Under the pieces are notes generated by a model that saw only the letters and a list, made by a program, of their open reading frames with translations, was not told where the DNA came from and did no database searches. This document shows positions 10,281 to 18,926 of a DNA stretch of 31,418 nucleotides, piece after piece (the stretch's first letter is position 1; each line of letters opens with the position of its first letter). The translations under genes and the position numbers were made by a program. The stretch comes from Nemertoderma westbladi (lineage: Eukaryota > Xenacoelomorpha > Nemertodermatida > Nemertodermatidae). The DNA is taken from positions 1 through 31,418 of the forward strand of contig JAUCBJ010005167.1 of the NCBI GenBank assembly GCA_032718475.1, written 5' to 3'.

Positions 10281-11185
10281 GGGGGGGGGGGGGGGGGGGG
10301 GGGGGGTGGGGGGGGGGGGCATACCCCCCCTCAGGTAAAATTTTCAAATTGTTGTTTCTTTATTTCACGTAGAGCAGAATTTAATGAGAATCACAAATCT
10401 GAAAACCGCTTAGTGAGACCTCTTTCAGTTCTCGAGTTATTACTGTTTTTCCGTATGACGGTCTGTCCGTCATACGTCTTGTAGGAAAGACCGACAGACA
10501 GACAGATAGACTTGATTCCACCAAAAATTAAAACTGACATCGGAAATGAAATCAGCGACCCCGAAAACCCCAGTAATGAACATTTTAGGTCGTTGGTGTG
10601 CATCCTTCGTGCCAGAAATAATTAACCAACTAGAACACAGACAGCAAATTTTGGCGGGACGGTTTAAACTTTGAAGGGCATTTTCTCGTAATGACATTTT
10701 TCATTTTCAAATTACTACTCCTCCGTCATTTTTCAACCAATTTTCCTCGTTTACGGCTCATTCGAACGAGCTTTGGAAGCTCTTTAAAAGTTACTCTTAT
10801 GGAATTTTGATAAATATTACCATTTTTTCTAATTAGCCATTTTTAATTAAAAATATGATAATTAATTAATTATATTAATTAATTAAAATAAAATATGGCT
10901 AATTAAAAATTCTATAAGATAACTTTTGTAGAGTCGATCACGCTGAGTCCAAAAAAGTTGGTTTCAAGAAATTTGGACCAAAATTGAGGGACTAGTAGCA
11001 ATTTTAGTGAAATCTTTAATTCCGCCGCCAGCCGCTAGGGGGAGGCTACAAATTTTCAAATTTTACTATAAAGGCTATTTGGCCTTCCATACAGTGGTTG
11101 ACCATGACAAAATAGCAATATTATCATTTAACACTAATTGACAGCCATTTTAAAAAAAGGTTCATGGGGGGGTATACCCCCCCCC
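10281..11185. mobile_element. 905-bp TTAA-flanked TIR element with G-tract ends
   Basis: TTAA at 10277-10280 and at 11186-11189 flank the element. The left end is a G tract (10281-10319, one T at 10307) followed by CATACCCCCC. The right end, reverse-complemented, is nine G, TATA, then seven C. TTAA duplications are typical of piggyBac and Kolobok transposons; no transposase is encoded. An internal imperfect palindrome at about 10786-10930 pairs AAAAGTTACTCTTATGGAAT with a downstream inverted copy around an AT-rich centre. The right TTAA abuts a MITE copy, so it may have inserted into it. It lies in intron 1 of the membrane-protein gene. Open frames at 10391-10697 (-) lie inside and show no domain. 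Confidence 0.65.
10786..10930. repeat. Imperfect palindrome inside the TTAA element
   Basis: AAAAGTTACTCTTATGGAAT near 10787 pairs with the inverted ATTCTATAAGATAACTTTT near 10911-10929, around an AT-rich centre of TTAATTAATTA runs. It could fold as a long hairpin. It may be a nested palindromic MITE or part of the host element. Confidence 0.6.
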
Positions 11186-11345
11186 TTAAGGGAAAGGAGC
11201 AGGTTTTAGTGACATTTCATTTTAACCAAAACAATAACCCAATAATCGATAGGCACTTGCACAAGTTACAGTTTTATTTTTCCCAGTATATAAATGAGCT
11301 CTTGCGTCGATTTTCCCCTGGATAGCCCCTATCTGGGGAGATATT
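11186..11345 (+). mobile_element. MITE copy (family of 6593-6813), partial
   Basis: GGGAAAGGAGCAGGTT, TTTTAACCAAAACAATAA, TTACAGTTTTATTTTT, TTGCGTCGATTTTCCCCTGG and CCCCTATCTGGGG match the reverse complement of 6580-6760 in order. The distal part expected beyond AGGGAAAGG is missing or displaced, consistent with interruption by the TTAA element ending at 11185. Confidence 0.65.
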
Positions 11346-11490
11346 TACATATTTACTATGTGAGTAGCGAACTTGGATTTTGTAGGGCCTACCTATTGTT
11401 TATATTATATCAATATCATCATTATTGTCAGTTATTTCAGTGCTAATAATATTTTCTAAGGTTATCACATAATTGATTTGGTTTCTATAG

Positions 11491-11621
11491 TGATACTAAG
11501 TACACTCTACGGCGATTCCTATTGGACCTCAGATGGTACGTCCCTGGATACGACACTAGAACATGTCAGGCTGGGGCGACCGTGTTAATTGAAATGGAAA
11601 ATACACAGGGAGAGCCGGTTG
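11491..11621 (+). CDS. Exon 2: extracellular segment
   Basis: The acceptor is TTTCTATAG at 11482-11490. Joined to exon 1 it reads V-DTKYTLRRFLLDLRWYVPG, then YDTRTCQAGATVLIEME and NTQGEPV. One cysteine is present. The likely donor is GTAATT at 11622, leaving one base of a codon. A weaker donor (GTTGGT at 11618) would end the exon in phase 0. The choice depends on exon 3. The fold is not recognised; alternating hydrophobic residues (ATVLIEM) suggest beta structure. Confidence 0.7.
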
Positions 11622-11794
11622 GTAATTAATTATTAAAAATTTCACTCAAATCGATAATGTTTATTTTTGAATTTCACTTTACTACATTGTACAATATAAA
11701 TCTCTCTGAGGATAGTGTGACAGATATTATAAATAGAATTCGTTAGTTAGTTTGGTTTATTGACATTATTAGGTTATATAGTTGACATGAGTGA

Positions 11795-11870
11795 CATATG
11801 TGTTTCGGCAACTCGTTGTTGCATTTCGGCGAACTGAAGTCGCGTTTCGGTAACTAGTTATCGTATCTGT
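11795..11870 (-). repeat. Degenerate relatives of the 21-bp repeat
   Basis: GTTTCGGCAACTCGTTGTTG, GCATTTCGGC and CGTTTCGGTAACTAG are inverted, degenerate versions of the GAGTTGCCGAAATG unit arrayed at 18927-19620. Only about three units are visible. Confidence 0.5.
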
Positions 11871-12275
11871 ATCTGTAATGTATCTGCAACTGCACTCGTG
11901 TAAGTAAATTTTAAATGATGACAAGTTTAAGTAAGTTATAGTTATTGAAGGCAGAGTTGTTAACTGTTTGAGTTAGTTAGTTAATTTTAAATATACCCGC
12001 AGCTGAAGTTGTGGATGTAAGCGTTTGGAACTGGAGTCTGTCTGTCTGAAACACAAATCCCGTTTACAATTTCCAAGGGGAGTTTTTCTAATACAAAGCG
12101 AAGCGCACCTTGCTGGGCGGGGTTTACAGCTACAACTTCAGTAATAATTAATTTCAGTTAATATTTTGTTGAATTGGTACAATTTTTTTGAATGATTTTT
12201 TTGTAATATTTTGCTCACTCGGGCTTGCCGGTACAATATTACGCTTACAAGGGGATATAGATTTCCACGACATGT

Positions 12276-12560
12276 GTACAGTGGGTGTAAACGTTACGCC
12301 GACAGCCGACAACTGACAGCCGACAACCGACAGCTGACAACCGACAGCCGACAACCGACAGCCGACAACCAACAACCGACAGCCGACAAGCCGACAACCG
12401 ACAGCCGACAACCGACAGCCGACAACTGACAGCCGACAACCGCAGCGACAACCGACAGCAGACAACCGACAGCTGACAACCGACAGCCGACGACCGACAG
12501 CCGACAACCGACCGCCGACAACCGTCTGCAGGCAACCGACAGCCGACATCCGACAGCCTA
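12276..12560 (+). repeat. 7/14-bp minisatellite with conserved left flank
   Basis: Repeats of CCGACAACCGACAG-type units run from 12299 to about 12560 and are preceded by TGTACAGTGGGTGTAAACG and TTACGCC. The same flank and repeat occur in inverted orientation at 18475-18672, and a short relative lies at 14273-14340. A shared unique flank plus internal tandem repeat indicates one dispersed element family carrying a minisatellite, rather than independent expansions. The 7-bp unit gives stop-poor frames on the - strand (Ser/Val/Cys/Arg-rich), which are artefacts. Confidence 0.8.
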
Positions 12561-12939
12561 CTGCAAATGCCGAGATTTCTGCCCATGACTATATTTCTCT
12601 TTCATTTATCGCCAGACCAATAAATAATTACCACCAATTGGAGTAATGGGCATTACTTGGACCAGGTCACCCGAAAGTATTTTCGGCAGGCTAATTATCT
12701 CGTACGTGTTTTTCTATATCAATTAAATTGTACAATAATTAAATTTCTTGGAAAAATAGACGAGATAAGGTCAGGTCTGCGTGTAATTCCCCCCCCCCCC
12801 CCCCCTCAAGATGTGGGAAGAACTAAAAATAAAACACAATAAATATAATAAATGCAAGCTGTTATAATCATCGAATTAAAAAACATCGAGATAAATCATA
12901 TATCGCAAAAAATAATCCCGAACCTGAAGTTAGATTGAA
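12561..12939. other. Spacer in intron 2 with a 17-nt C tract
   Basis: Nothing coding was recognised. A C homopolymer runs from 12789 to 12805. This is the region 3' of the - strand ORF; no clear AATAAA-type signal was found for it here. Confidence 0.5.
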
Positions 12940-13746
12940 TCAAACCAAGACAAAATTTCGAATTCTTTCAATTTGAGCGCTGTCTAATTTTTTATATAAA
13001 GCATTATCAATGAACACGTCATTAACAGAAAATGCCGGGTATTTAAAAACAACGCAGGTAATTTGAAGATGAAATGTTACAAGTTCTTTTCCAATGGTGA
13101 GTTTGATTTCATTATTGGATCCCAGAAAACTTCGACGATCCCAAGTTTTTAATACTAAATCTTCGGGGGAACAAAGGAGTTGTCCACTCGGACTCGACTT
13201 CCTAATATATCCTGAGCAACCATAGCAGCCATAGCAACCATAGCAGCCATAGCAACCATAGCAGCCATAGCAACCATAGCAGCCATAGCAACCATAGCAG
13301 CCATAGCAGCCATAGCAACCATAGCAGCCATAGCAACCATAGCAGCCATAGCAGCCATAGCAGCCATAGCAACCATAGCAGCCATAGCAACCATAGCAAC
13401 CACAGCATTTGTACGCTTTGCCGTCATTTGTGGAACCTACAATAAATTTCCCCGTATCTTCAGCTACTTTCATCTGCGCGACTGTAGGAACTTTTATTCT
13501 TCCCTTGCCTGTTTCCGGATCCCGGACCCTTTCTACTGTACCAACTGTACTGTCCGCGGATAAGGCAGCGAGATTATCTAATGTCCAATGAGACTCCCAC
13601 CAATATACGAATTTACAAGTTAAAAATAAGTTTTTGTTTATCTGAGACTTTTGAGGCGTTTCCCGGCAATCTATTCGCTTTGTTTCTGCGACCTTTTCAG
13701 GAGTACAGGCACTTGAGAAACTCCTTTTTTTGTCAGCTTCATTCAT
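12940..13746 (-). CDS. Single-exon ORF with Gly-Cys-Tyr repeat, orphan candidate gene
   Basis: 268 codons, antisense inside intron 2 of the membrane-protein gene. The N-terminal ~114 residues are non-repetitive and charged (MNEADKKRSFSSACTPEK; later TVERVRDPETGKGRIKVP and GKFIVGSTNDGKAYKC). Residues ~116-176 are 20 units of GCY. The last ~90 residues are again non-repetitive (CSPEDLVLKTWDRRSFLG; ELVTFHLQITCVVFKYPAF; IERIRNFVLV). The frame stays open through both unique flanks, which a repeat alone would not ensure. No signal peptide or transmembrane segment is seen. I do not recognise the family. It may be a lineage-specific gene, a retrogene, or a fragment of a mobile element. The start is the first ATG of the frame. 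Confidence 0.5.
   Translation of the reverse strand: MNEADKKRSFSSACTPEKVAETKRIDCRETPQKSQINKNLFLTCKFVYWWESHWTLDNLAALSADSTVGTVERVRDPETGKGRIKVPTVAQMKVAEDTGKFIVGSTNDGKAYKCCGCYGCYGCYGCYGCYGCYGCYGCYGCYGCYGCYGCYGCYGCYGCYGCYGCYGCYGCYGCYGCSGYIRKSSPSGQLLCSPEDLVLKTWDRRSFLGSNNEIKLTIGKELVTFHLQITCVVFKYPAFSVNDVFIDNALYKKLDSAQIERIRNFVLV
13221..13400 (-). repeat. 9-bp minisatellite, 20 units, inside the ORF
   Basis: Twenty exact-length units CATAGCAGC or CATAGCAAC on the + strand. In the ORF frame (- strand) each is GGC/GGT-TGC-TAT. The single variable base is the third position of the Gly codon, so all 20 units encode Gly-Cys-Tyr. The array is also open in the other - strand frames (Leu-Leu-Trp and Val/Ala-Ala-Met), but those frames lack long unique flanks. 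Confidence 0.95.
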
Positions 13747-13937
13747 AATAAATATATGTATTTATGTGAGCAGGTCAAATTAAAGTTCACTTTATTAAGT
13801 TTATAATTGTTTATATATATAATAATTTTTATTATATTTTTATAATAATAATTAACAAACACAACACACCACTACCCCACGTGTGAATCACATTCAGATA
13901 TGGCAATCACAATGGAGCGCGAATTTTGTTCCTATTG

Positions 13938-14105
13938 AATGCTGATTACTCTCAAAAATAAAACTGTAAGCTTTTCTATTGTGTTTAGTTTCTCGTTTTG
14001 GTTAAAATAACGCGCCACTGTAACCTGCTCCTTTCCCTAAATTGAGAATTAAACATTGAGGCAGGATATTAATTCGCAAAAAGATGGGATTTGCGTCTAG
14101 TTACT
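13938..14105 (-). mobile_element. MITE copy (family of 6593-6813)
   Basis: Aligns with 6650-6815 nearly end to end: TGATTACTCTCAAAAATAAA, TTCTATTGTGTTTAGTTT, CGCGCCACTGTAACCTGCTC, CTTTCCCTAAATTGAGAATT, AACATTGAGGCAGGATATTA, TTTGCGTCTAGTTAC. The outer end corresponding to 6593-6640 is missing, so this copy is partial. It is followed by a 24-nt C tract (14114-14137). Confidence 0.75.
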
Positions 14106-14272
14106 AATAACCACCCCCCCCCCCCCCCCCCCCCCCCAGTCCCACACATTCCATCCCATACAATTCCTGTATGTCAGGTTTTAGATTGCCACCTGCCAAT
14201 ATACTGTATATACATGTTCTCTGAACCAAGAGAATATTATACCGGCGTATTTGGGCGAATACGACAGGCAGT

Positions 14273-14340
14273 AGTACAATATTACAAGTACAAGATTAGT
14301 GGGGTGTAAATGCTACGCCAATAACCGACAACCAAATCCC
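14273..14340 (+). repeat. Short relative of the 12276-12560 repeat family
   Basis: GTACAATATTAC, GTGGGGTGTAAATGCTACGC and AATAACCGACAACC match, in order, the 12232-12310 stretch, but the tandem repeat is only about two units long. This may be an unexpanded or decayed copy. Confidence 0.5.
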
Positions 14341-14355
14341 AAAACCATTATTAAC

Positions 14356-14686
14356 GGCCCATGTGAAGAATACCAGACTTTCTGCCGTTATATTTCACTT
14401 TGCAGTTACCCCCATGTGAAGAATACCAGACTTTCTGCCGTTATATTTCACTTTGCAGTTACCCCCATGTGAAGAATACCAGGTTTTCACCAAAACCACA
14501 GGTTACAGAAGGGCTGAATCTAACCAAAACAATAAACGAATTAGTATATGTACAGGTTATAAGACAGAAATAAGCGTTATAAAACACTTAATAAAGATAA
14601 ATTAAAAAAAATAAAAAATCTTCATATATAAAATTCCAATAAAAAGTCGACCGAAAAGTGAAATCCAGGTATTCTTCACATGGGCG
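14356..14686. mobile_element. 331-bp TIR element, relative of the 3.6-kb element
   Basis: The left end GGCCCATGTGAAGAATACC and the reverse-complemented right end CGCCCATGTGAAGAATACC differ only at the first base. TTATTAAC flanks both sides (14348-14355, 14687-14694), an 8-bp target duplication. The terminal 10 bases are shared with the element at 1158-4782, showing one family. Inside, a 53-bp unit that starts with the terminal sequence is repeated (14358, 14411, then a partial at 14464), followed by one copy of the CTAACCAAAACAATAAACG module. No protein is encoded. It lies in intron 2. Confidence 0.85.
14358..14482 (+). repeat. 53-bp tandem repeat of the element's own end
   Basis: CCCATGTGAAGAATACCAG begins at 14358, 14411 and 14464, exactly 53 bp apart; the first two units are nearly identical and the third is partial. 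The transposon's terminal sequence is therefore triplicated at the left end. Confidence 0.9.
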
Positions 14687-14834
14687 TTATTAACGGTACG
14701 GTAATTAAATAACAACAATAAAAAGAGCAATTTGGTGAAGGAAAATATTCATAAACCATTGGTAATCATTTCTAATACTGTAGTAAGTAATCTTCTTTAC
14801 ACTTCCAATATAATTGAAAGATCAATTTACTTAA

Positions 14835-16302
14835 GGGCACCAGACCATAATTATACGCTGCCCTAGACGATAAGTTAAAAATAACAATTTTCATGTACCT
14901 GTATCTCAAGAATGGCTCGACCAATTGGTCTGAAATTTTCACCACATAGTTTGTGATAGATGATCTCCATTTAGAACTACAATCAGTGAGATGTTCTCTA
15001 GATCTCCATGAAACCATTTTTTTGCCATAAACTGATACCCAGAAATTAATGATTCTAGTTCCAATTAATGCATAACGTTCACAGAAGCAACACAGAAAAT
15101 TTTAGCCAAAACCATTCAGGGGTTCTTCAGATATAGGTACATGAGCAATCCATCCTTCGCGAAAACATGATTCCGAGTAAATCAAGTTTAAAGTTCGGAG
15201 TTTAGAAAAAATGACTAAGAGTAAAATATAACATATATAATGCGATTTCTCAAGATTCAAGAGGTATTAGGTGATATAAATGATGACTATGATGACTGAG
15301 AGAGCTGTTGGTAAAGGATGGTTCAACATTATTAACTAGAATTGACAAGCCCCATATTCACTATCATCTTCTTCATCGACTCGCTTCTTCCTTTTGTTGT
15401 CTCCTTTTGAGGAAGATTCTATCTTAAATAATTCACTATTGGCTTTGTCTACTCGAATTCTATCAAGATAAGAGAGACCATTCATACAATTAGATCCAGG
15501 AACAATTCCCATATTCTTGAGAACATGAACTCATGTTAAGTTATTCGATTGGAGCAAGCCTTGAGTGTCCGATTGCTGATCAAAACTGATCTTTGCTGAT
15601 CATGGTCAAGATCATGATCTGATCGCTCCAAAAAAAATTATTTGAAGGTAAATCCATATGCTGCCTATCGATTGGCGCCGGTCCCAAGTCCGTAGCATTA
15701 GCGGTTCTGGAGATAGTTGCATAGCAACGAGGTTGCTAGGGAGGCTGACTTTTTGACTCAAATTGGCCCTAGACGGAGAACCGTAGACTTTTGAAACGTA
15801 ATGTATATGGGAAAAAGTCTTCTAGATAGATTTTGGGGGGGGGGGGGGGTCTAGGAACATCCTATTGTTGGTTTTCGCTTAGTTTCCGAGAAAACCTTCT
15901 CCCTGAAATTCCGCGGAATCTATAAAGGCCTCCGCATGACTAGTTCCGTGGCCGGGCACGGATTCGAGTTCTCCGAACATGATAACCTACGGTTGGATAA
16001 CCTCATGAACTCGTTTACAATACTTTTTAATAAAATTAACAACCTTATTTTAACTATATAAGGCTTCAGGAGGGGAAGCAAAGGGCTTTCAGTGGAGTTG
16101 AGCGGTATCAATAATCTACGGACATATAATATTTTTGGATCGGAGACATGCGACTAGCTTCAATTGAAGAGGAATATCTCGAGTTTGAGAAAAGATATCG
16201 AAAAACGGATTTCACCAGAAGAATCAGCATAAAATTTTGACCCAAATTAGCTTAAAATCGAAAATTTCATTTTTTAGTCATATAATTATGGTCTGGTGCC
16301 CT
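14835..16302. mobile_element. 1.47-kb TTAA-flanked TIR element
   Basis: The left end GGGCACCAGACCATAATTAT (21 bp at 14835-14855) is matched perfectly by the inverted right end at 16282-16302. TTAA flanks both sides (14831-14834, 16303-16306). This is the signature of a piggyBac- or Kolobok-type non-autonomous transposon. No open frame of transposase length is present; the 14772-15017 and 15920-16111 frames (-) show no domain. A 15-nt G tract lies at 15835-15849. It sits in intron 2. Confidence 0.85.
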
Positions 16303-16790
16303 TAATAGCACTCACTAGCTGCCTAACGAAACAGGCTGGCACGGTTAAGCATTGTATTAGTTTGCTTGTAACATGCTCCTGTTACTATGGATACTAAAAC
16401 AACACAACCCGCCAATGACGTTAACTTTCCAATTGGGCCCTTATGGGACTACTCATTGAACGTATTGCATTCAATTGTACTGCATAATAAGGGTAGCAAT
16501 GTAAAAAAAAATAAAATGTCACACAGTATACCATGTGTGTCCCCGAATATAGTGTCGTAATTCAGTGACCCCCCCCCCCCCCCCCCCCCAACCGCCCCCC
16601 TAAATTTTCTACAAATCGTAATATATATTTATTAATAACGCCTGGTGTGGCACAATGTACAGTACAAAATTCCAAGTAAAATAAAATAAATAGATTGTAG
16701 TATAATGTATGGTTCATATAGTTAAGAAAAATGTAGAATTTTAAAATTGGATTATTAATTCATTGTAAAAACTGGTCGGGGGGGGGGGGG
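16303..16790. other. Spacer and probable LINE 3' untranslated region
   Basis: AT-rich, with a C tract at 16569-16589 and a G tract at 16778-16790. The part next to 16791 is probably the 3' untranslated tail of the LINE on the - strand; its end could not be fixed. No gene recognised. Confidence 0.5.
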
Positions 16791-18168
16791 CTATTCGGCA
16801 GAGTTCGCCCATTTGGAGAGGGAGGCGGTATTCTGTGGGCAGTCTAGCAGGTGGTACGTTGTAGCCGTGAGTCCGCATAGTTTACAGGTGCAGGAGTCTA
16901 TGGGGACGTGGAAGGAGCGGTTCGTGCAGATACGGTGGTGAAAACCGTGCACGCTGAAGCGCGTGGTCACGTGCCGCTGTCTACGGTTTGGGCCACACCA
17001 ACTGCGGTCAGTGAACCCGAGCGACTGCCAGAAACCGGTGGGGATTTCGCTGGTTTTGAGAGCTACGATGTCCCTGTAGCTATTATAGTTTGCAGTTAGT
17101 GGAAGACGGAGTTTGGAGACGATGTCTGCGACGAGAGTCCGTTCATTACAGAGTGCAATGACTAGCCGGTTGTGGGTTGACTTGTGTAGGCAAAGCGCTT
17201 TCTTTAAGTAAGTAGATTTAATCTTGTTTTTTCTTATTTTTATTTTCTTTTCTTATGTTGTTTCTTCTATTTAATCTTGCTACAGTAAGGAACGGCCAGA
17301 TTTCCCTGCAACCATAGAGGACGATTGGTAAAATCTTTATCTGGAACAATTTGATAGATGTAGTAAGTGATAGCAGTTCGGGTTTGTTAATTGAGTGGAT
17401 GGCCATGATTGCTTTGCACATAGTTGCCGCTACATGCTTCGAGAAACTTAGAGTCGTCTGCAGGGTGATGCCGAGATATTTGTAAGAGTTGACAATCTCG
17501 ACCGGGTTTCCGTTGTACGTGAACTTGTCGGCGTTGGCGCGGCGACCGCCACGACGGAACTTCATGATTTTGGTTTTCGTTAGGTTCACGTCGAGACCGT
17601 CTTTTGCCGACCAAACTGCGACTGCGTCGAGCCCGGCCTGCGCTGCCTCCCGGGAGTCTCCGTAAAACAAGAGATCGTCGGCGAAGAGCAATATTATGAG
17701 TTTACCGATGTGGGCAATTGCACGTTTAATGTGGCTGACAATGTCAAATCTGAACAGAATAAACAGCAGGGGGCTGAGACTGTCTCCCTGAAGAACTCCC
17801 CGTGTTTGCTCGACTATTTTCGACTTTCTGAGGCCGTCGAAGATTTGTATGTAGTTGATCTTTAAGATGCATTTTATTAACGTATAAAGGTTGCCCCTAA
17901 TGTTGAAATGAAACCGGAGTTTAAATAGTAACTTGGATCTGGGTACTGAATCGAATGCTTTGCGGAAGTCAATATAAACAGTGTATAATGGCTTCTTAGG
18001 AGAGGATAGATTCTCGTGAATTTGTTTTATTAATTGTGATAATGGCATTGTTGTGGACTTTCCCGGCATAAATCCGAACTGTTCAGGTGGGATACGGTGG
18101 GAAACACGACTGCGGACACGTTTCTCTACCAGACTCGTTAGGATTTTGAAGGCGTTGCAGAGCAGATC
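16791..18168 (-). pseudogene. LINE reverse transcriptase with Cys-rich C-terminus, 5'-truncated and frameshifted
   Basis: Reading downward from 18168: KILTSLVEKRVRSRV, RIPPEQFGFMPGKST (finger region), YIDFRKAFDSV (motif A, catalytic Asp), RGVLQGDSLSPLLF (motif B) and LLFADDLLFYGD (motif C, FADD catalytic pair), then NSYKYLGITL and ILPIVLYG. This frame stops at 17218. The tail continues in another frame as KKALCLHKSTHNRL, GFWQSLGFTDRSWC and TCKLCGLTATTYHLLDCP, ending in a stop at 16791. The last part is a Cys/His cluster (C-x-C-x2-C, then H-x4-C) like those ending many LINE ORF2 proteins. An upstream stop at 18169 and loss of the endonuclease show 5' truncation, normal for LINE insertions. Jockey/CR1/R1-like is a guess. 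Confidence 0.9.
17216..17279 (-). repeat. 42-bp A-rich insert with 11-bp duplication inside the LINE
   Basis: ATTTAATCTTG occurs at 17216-17226 and again at 17269-17279; between them lie 42 bp that are almost pure A/G-rich on the - strand. The layout resembles a target duplication around a short A-rich insert. It adds 53 bp and contributes to the frame break between the reverse transcriptase and the Cys/His tail. Confidence 0.7.
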
Positions 18169-18474
18169 TTAATGTAAATCTACAAATCTTAATGAGATTT
18201 CATGAAACTGGGATAGTTTCATTTCCCTACCTCTTACTGGGTGAACCAGAATTTTTATTTTTGCTTTCAATCTCTAGCTACAAGCGTTTAAAAAAAGTGT
18301 CTCCGTCGATATTGCACCAGTTACACCGCAGTTATTCTTCTACCTTATAGCTGTTACTTGGTACTGCTAGAAAGCTGGCCATGCAAGGATTCTAAATATG
18401 TAGCACAACCTGAATTTCGTTGAAAAATAGCTGAGGCGGGCTTTAAAAACTTGCATGGTTTTGCATCAGTGCAT
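18169..18474. other. Intron 2 spacer, nothing recognised
   Basis: About 300 bp without a coding signal or clear repeat. A short direct repeat, AATCTTAATG-like, lies at the LINE's 5' truncation point (18165-18195). Confidence 0.5.
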
Positions 18475-18672
18475 CGGCTGTCGGTTGTCGGTTGTCGGCT
18501 TTCTGCTGTCGGTTGTCGGCTTTCTGCTATCGGTTGTCGGCTTTCTGCTGTCGGCTGTCGGTTGTCTGCTGTCGGTTGTCGGCTTTCTGCTGTCGGCTGT
18601 CGGTTGTCGACTGTCGGTTATCGGCTGTCGGTTGGTTGTCGGCTGTCGGCGTAACGTTTACACCCGTGTACA
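18475..18672 (-). repeat. Inverted copy of the 7/14-bp minisatellite element
   Basis: TCGGTTGTCGGCTGTCGG-type units, the reverse complement of 12299-12560, end with GCGTAACGTTTACACCCG and TGTACAG, which matches the left flank at 12276-12298 in reverse. Some units carry a TTTCTGC variant. The stop-poor + frames are repeat artefacts. Confidence 0.8.
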
Positions 18673-18926
18673 GTAGTAGCCTTAACTTTGATTTTATGGA
18701 TTAAACATAATAACAATAATAATAATTCATTTATTGTTGTCATTTATAGTCAGTAGTGTTGAAGTAGGCGTGGGTAAACTAAAGTAAAATGAAATTCAAT
18801 AATGGGAAACGTAATGAGGCAAAGGTAATAATCTATACTCTAGGCTCTATACAGTATCCAGTTGGCCTTTGTTTACGAGTTGGCGAAACGTATCTATCAG
18901 TTTGCCTAAGCGCATCCTGTTAACAG

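Noticed and set aside
10391-10697. Frames on the - strand in the TTAA element
   Set aside because: Lie inside a non-coding transposon, no transposase motif (no DDD/DDE-like pattern).
12154-12586. Ser/Val/Cys/Arg-rich frames
   Set aside because: Translated 7-bp repeat, open in all phases.
13155-13427. Met/Ala and Leu/Trp repeat frames in the 9-bp array
   Set aside because: Shadows of the Gly-Cys-Tyr frame; they end soon after the repeat, unlike the 268-codon frame.
16908-17099. 63-codon + strand frame
   Set aside because: Antisense shadow of the LINE Cys/His tail.
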